Below, one piece after another: positions 62,532 to 63,596 of a stretch of DNA of 63,596 nucleotides. The notes beneath the pieces are model-generated. The model ran no database searches. It had not been told where the DNA came from and saw only the letters and a program-made list of their open reading frames with translations. A program made the position numbers and the translations under genes. Origin of the DNA: JBBQKF01 sp038326615 (GTDB taxonomy: Bacteria; Bacillota; Clostridia; Saccharofermentanales; UBA5734); the NCBI GenBank assembly GCA_038326615.1, contig JBBQKF010000006.1, positions 1 through 63,596 of the forward strand, written 5' to 3'. Positions within the stretch are counted from its first letter, which is position 1; each line of letters opens with the position of its first letter.

Positions 62532-63086
62532 ATGAAAGATTTCAATTTAATTATTGGTCATAATCTGAAGAAAATTAGAAGGCAGAAACAAATAAGTTTA
62601 GATAAAGTTGCAGAACTGACAGGTGTTAGTAAAGGAATGTTGGCACAGATAGAGAAAGGAACGTCCAATCCTACAGTTACAGTTTTATGGAAAATTGCTA
62701 CAGGATTGAATGTTTCATTTTCGTACTTTATGGAAGAATCAGAAGAAGAATTGCATATCGTTTCAAAATTTACGACAAAGCCTTTGCTGGAGGAAAATGG
62801 GAAGATGAGGGTTTACCCACTATTTTCCTATGACATTGAGAGAAAATTTGAAGTATTTACAATTGTATTATACCCTGATTGTGAGCATCGATCAGAGGCC
62901 CATACTCAGGGTGTTGAAGAAAATATTATTGTTACAAAAGGAAATATGTTATTGATGATTGGGGAAAAGATGATTCAATTAGTTGAAGGAGATGCAATTC
63001 GGTATAAGGCTGATATTCCACATGGATATAAAAATACCACCGAAAGTGAAGTTGTCTTTCAACAAATTATTTATTACTCAAGATAA
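62532..63086 (+). CDS. XRE family regulator with C-terminal cupin
   Basis: This 184-residue protein has an N-terminal HTH_3 domain (LKKIRRQKQISLDKVAELTGVSKGMLAQIEKGTSNPTV) and a C-terminal cupin (FTIVLYPDCEHRSEAHTQGVEENIIVTKG, DIPHGYKNTTES) with His residues in place for a metal or ligand site. The architecture is that of PuuR/SutR-type regulators. GGAGG lies 6 bp before the ATG. It probably regulates itself and the divergent deacylase gene. Confidence 0.92.
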   Translation: MKDFNLIIGHNLKKIRRQKQISLDKVAELTGVSKGMLAQIEKGTSNPTVTVLWKIATGLNVSFSYFMEESEEELHIVSKFTTKPLLEENGKMRVYPLFSYDIERKFEVFTIVLYPDCEHRSEAHTQGVEENIIVTKGNMLLMIGEKMIQLVEGDAIRYKADIPHGYKNTTESEVVFQQIIYYSR

Positions 63087-63355
63087 GCGTCTATGAGATG
63101 AACAAGAACAAATAAAGATATGATCTAAATTATATAAGGACGTTTAATAAGCGTTTATACTATTATTATGTGAGAGCGGTTTTTTAGTTTTTACTTGACA
63201 CAGGCTGAGCCATACGACAGTAAGAAAAACTTCCGAAAAACTACTGTTAGTAAACCTTGATGATATAATTATATGTGTGCTAACGGAACGTCAGTGGGTT
63301 AGATGAGTGATTTATGGCTAGCGTGACTTTCCTACAATATGCGTTGCAATAACGA

Positions 63356-63402
63356 CTAAAAACCACGAAAATACGCACGACGACGGCGTTTCAGTGGTTT
63401 TT
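63356..63402 (+). terminator. Terminator-like hairpin, possibly the end of a small RNA
   Basis: ACTAAAAACCACGAAAA and GTTTCAGTGGTTTTT form a long imperfect stem ending in T's. No gene ends nearby (the XRE stop is 270 bp upstream). A TATAAT-like box at 63264-63269 and a CTAAC / GGTTAG hairpin just after it suggest a short structured RNA of about 130 nt, unproven. Confidence 0.4.
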
Positions 63403-63418
63403 ATTTTACTCAAATTTG

Positions 63419-63487
63419 TATAGTTAACTATATATTTCTGTAAATCTTTATTGAAAATGGTTATATAAAGGTGTATAGTTAATTATA
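63419..63487 (+). promoter_or_regulatory. Two 14-bp palindromes before the transposase gene
   Basis: TATAGTTAACTATA (63419-63432) and TATAGTTAATTATA (63474-63487) are near-identical palindromes, 55 bp apart, just upstream of the transposase start. They may be operators or parts of the insertion-sequence end. Confidence 0.5.
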
Positions 63488-63507
63488 AGAAGAATTGAGG
63501 TGATGAT

Positions 63508-63596
63508 ATGGCAAGTTTGCAGAAAAAGCACATCAAAGGTCACGATTACTGGTACATTGTCGAATCCAAGCGAATAAATGGCAAGCCGACGCCCAT
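63508..63596 (+). CDS. IS1634-family transposase, N-terminal part (runs off the window)
   Basis: Starts MASLQKKHIKGHDYWYIVES, then KRINGKPTP at the window edge. This is the typical opening of IS1634 (IS4 superfamily DDE) transposases: basic start, G-x-x-YWYIVES-R-x-NGKP-P. GAGGTG lies 5-6 bp before the ATG. Only 29 codons are visible, so integrity cannot be judged. Confidence 0.75.
   Translation, partial: MASLQKKHIKGHDYWYIVESKRINGKPTP

Noticed and set aside
63419..63487. Lox- or att-like recombination site
   Set aside because: The palindromes lie directly before a DDE transposase start and no tyrosine or serine recombinase is present; promoter/operator or IS end is simpler.

Overview
The window is low-GC (roughly one third G+C) Bacillota DNA. 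It carries the Clostridia-type toolkit: two T-box leaders, an L10 leader, a yybP-ykoY riboswitch, AGGAGG-type ribosome binding sites and YesM/YesN two-component pairs. I place it in class Clostridia with good confidence and cannot name the genus. Most genes lie on the minus strand.

Layout. 1-2.2 kb: end of a broken gene, then coaX with an ECF vitamin (probably pantothenate) S component. 2.2-11.7 kb: a sensor kinase, a response regulator, a UroD/MtaA-fold protein and a complete rhamnose-type (RhaS-like) ABC importer. 12-16.7 kb: a DUF960 gene and the translation/secretion cluster rpmG-secE-nusG-rplK-rplA-rplJ-rplL, which ends in a terminator instead of running into rpoBC. 17-24 kb: a 46-residue basic protein, a YitT protein, tRNA-Val(CAC), and two zinc-ribbon ABC exporters flanking a DUF1854 protein. 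24.5-33 kb: a MacA/MacB-like pair without an ATPase, an acetate transporter, a riboswitch-controlled GDT1-type manganese exporter, a zinc-ribbon membrane protein, a DedA protein and a diacylglycerol-kinase-family lipid kinase. 33-47 kb: a 12-gene locus. Its sensory half holds a lipoprotein, kinase, regulator and two membrane-anchored binding proteins; after a terminator its transport half holds an arabinose-type importer and three different UroD/MtaA-fold proteins. 47.7-50 kb: lipB-lipA. 50-58.5 kb: a complete trpEGDCFBA operon behind a Trp T-box. 58.5-63.6 kb: an orphan Tyr T-box with a tyrS stub, an ECF-sigma fragment, AraC plus a fourth UroD-fold protein, a YbaK/XRE divergent pair, and the start of an IS1634-like transposase.

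Two themes stand out. First, UroD/MtaA-fold proteins occur three times beside solute-sensing machinery, twice with full importers. The import operons look like systems that sense, take up and process small carbohydrate-like (perhaps methylated) substrates. The three importer-linked loci keep a His-x-Cys...His metal-site pattern, while the stand-alone fourth copy has lost the Cys. Second, the DNA is crowded with small repeats. There are two families of about 150-167-bp terminal-inverted-repeat elements, three copies each, and one family has perfect 6-bp target duplications. There is a REP-like cluster in the trp operon and arrays with 6-, 9-, 10-, 12-, 27- and 29-bp units. Simple or biased sequence has also entered reading frames, including trpA, probably secE, and lipA, whose product carries an insertion of about 127 residues.
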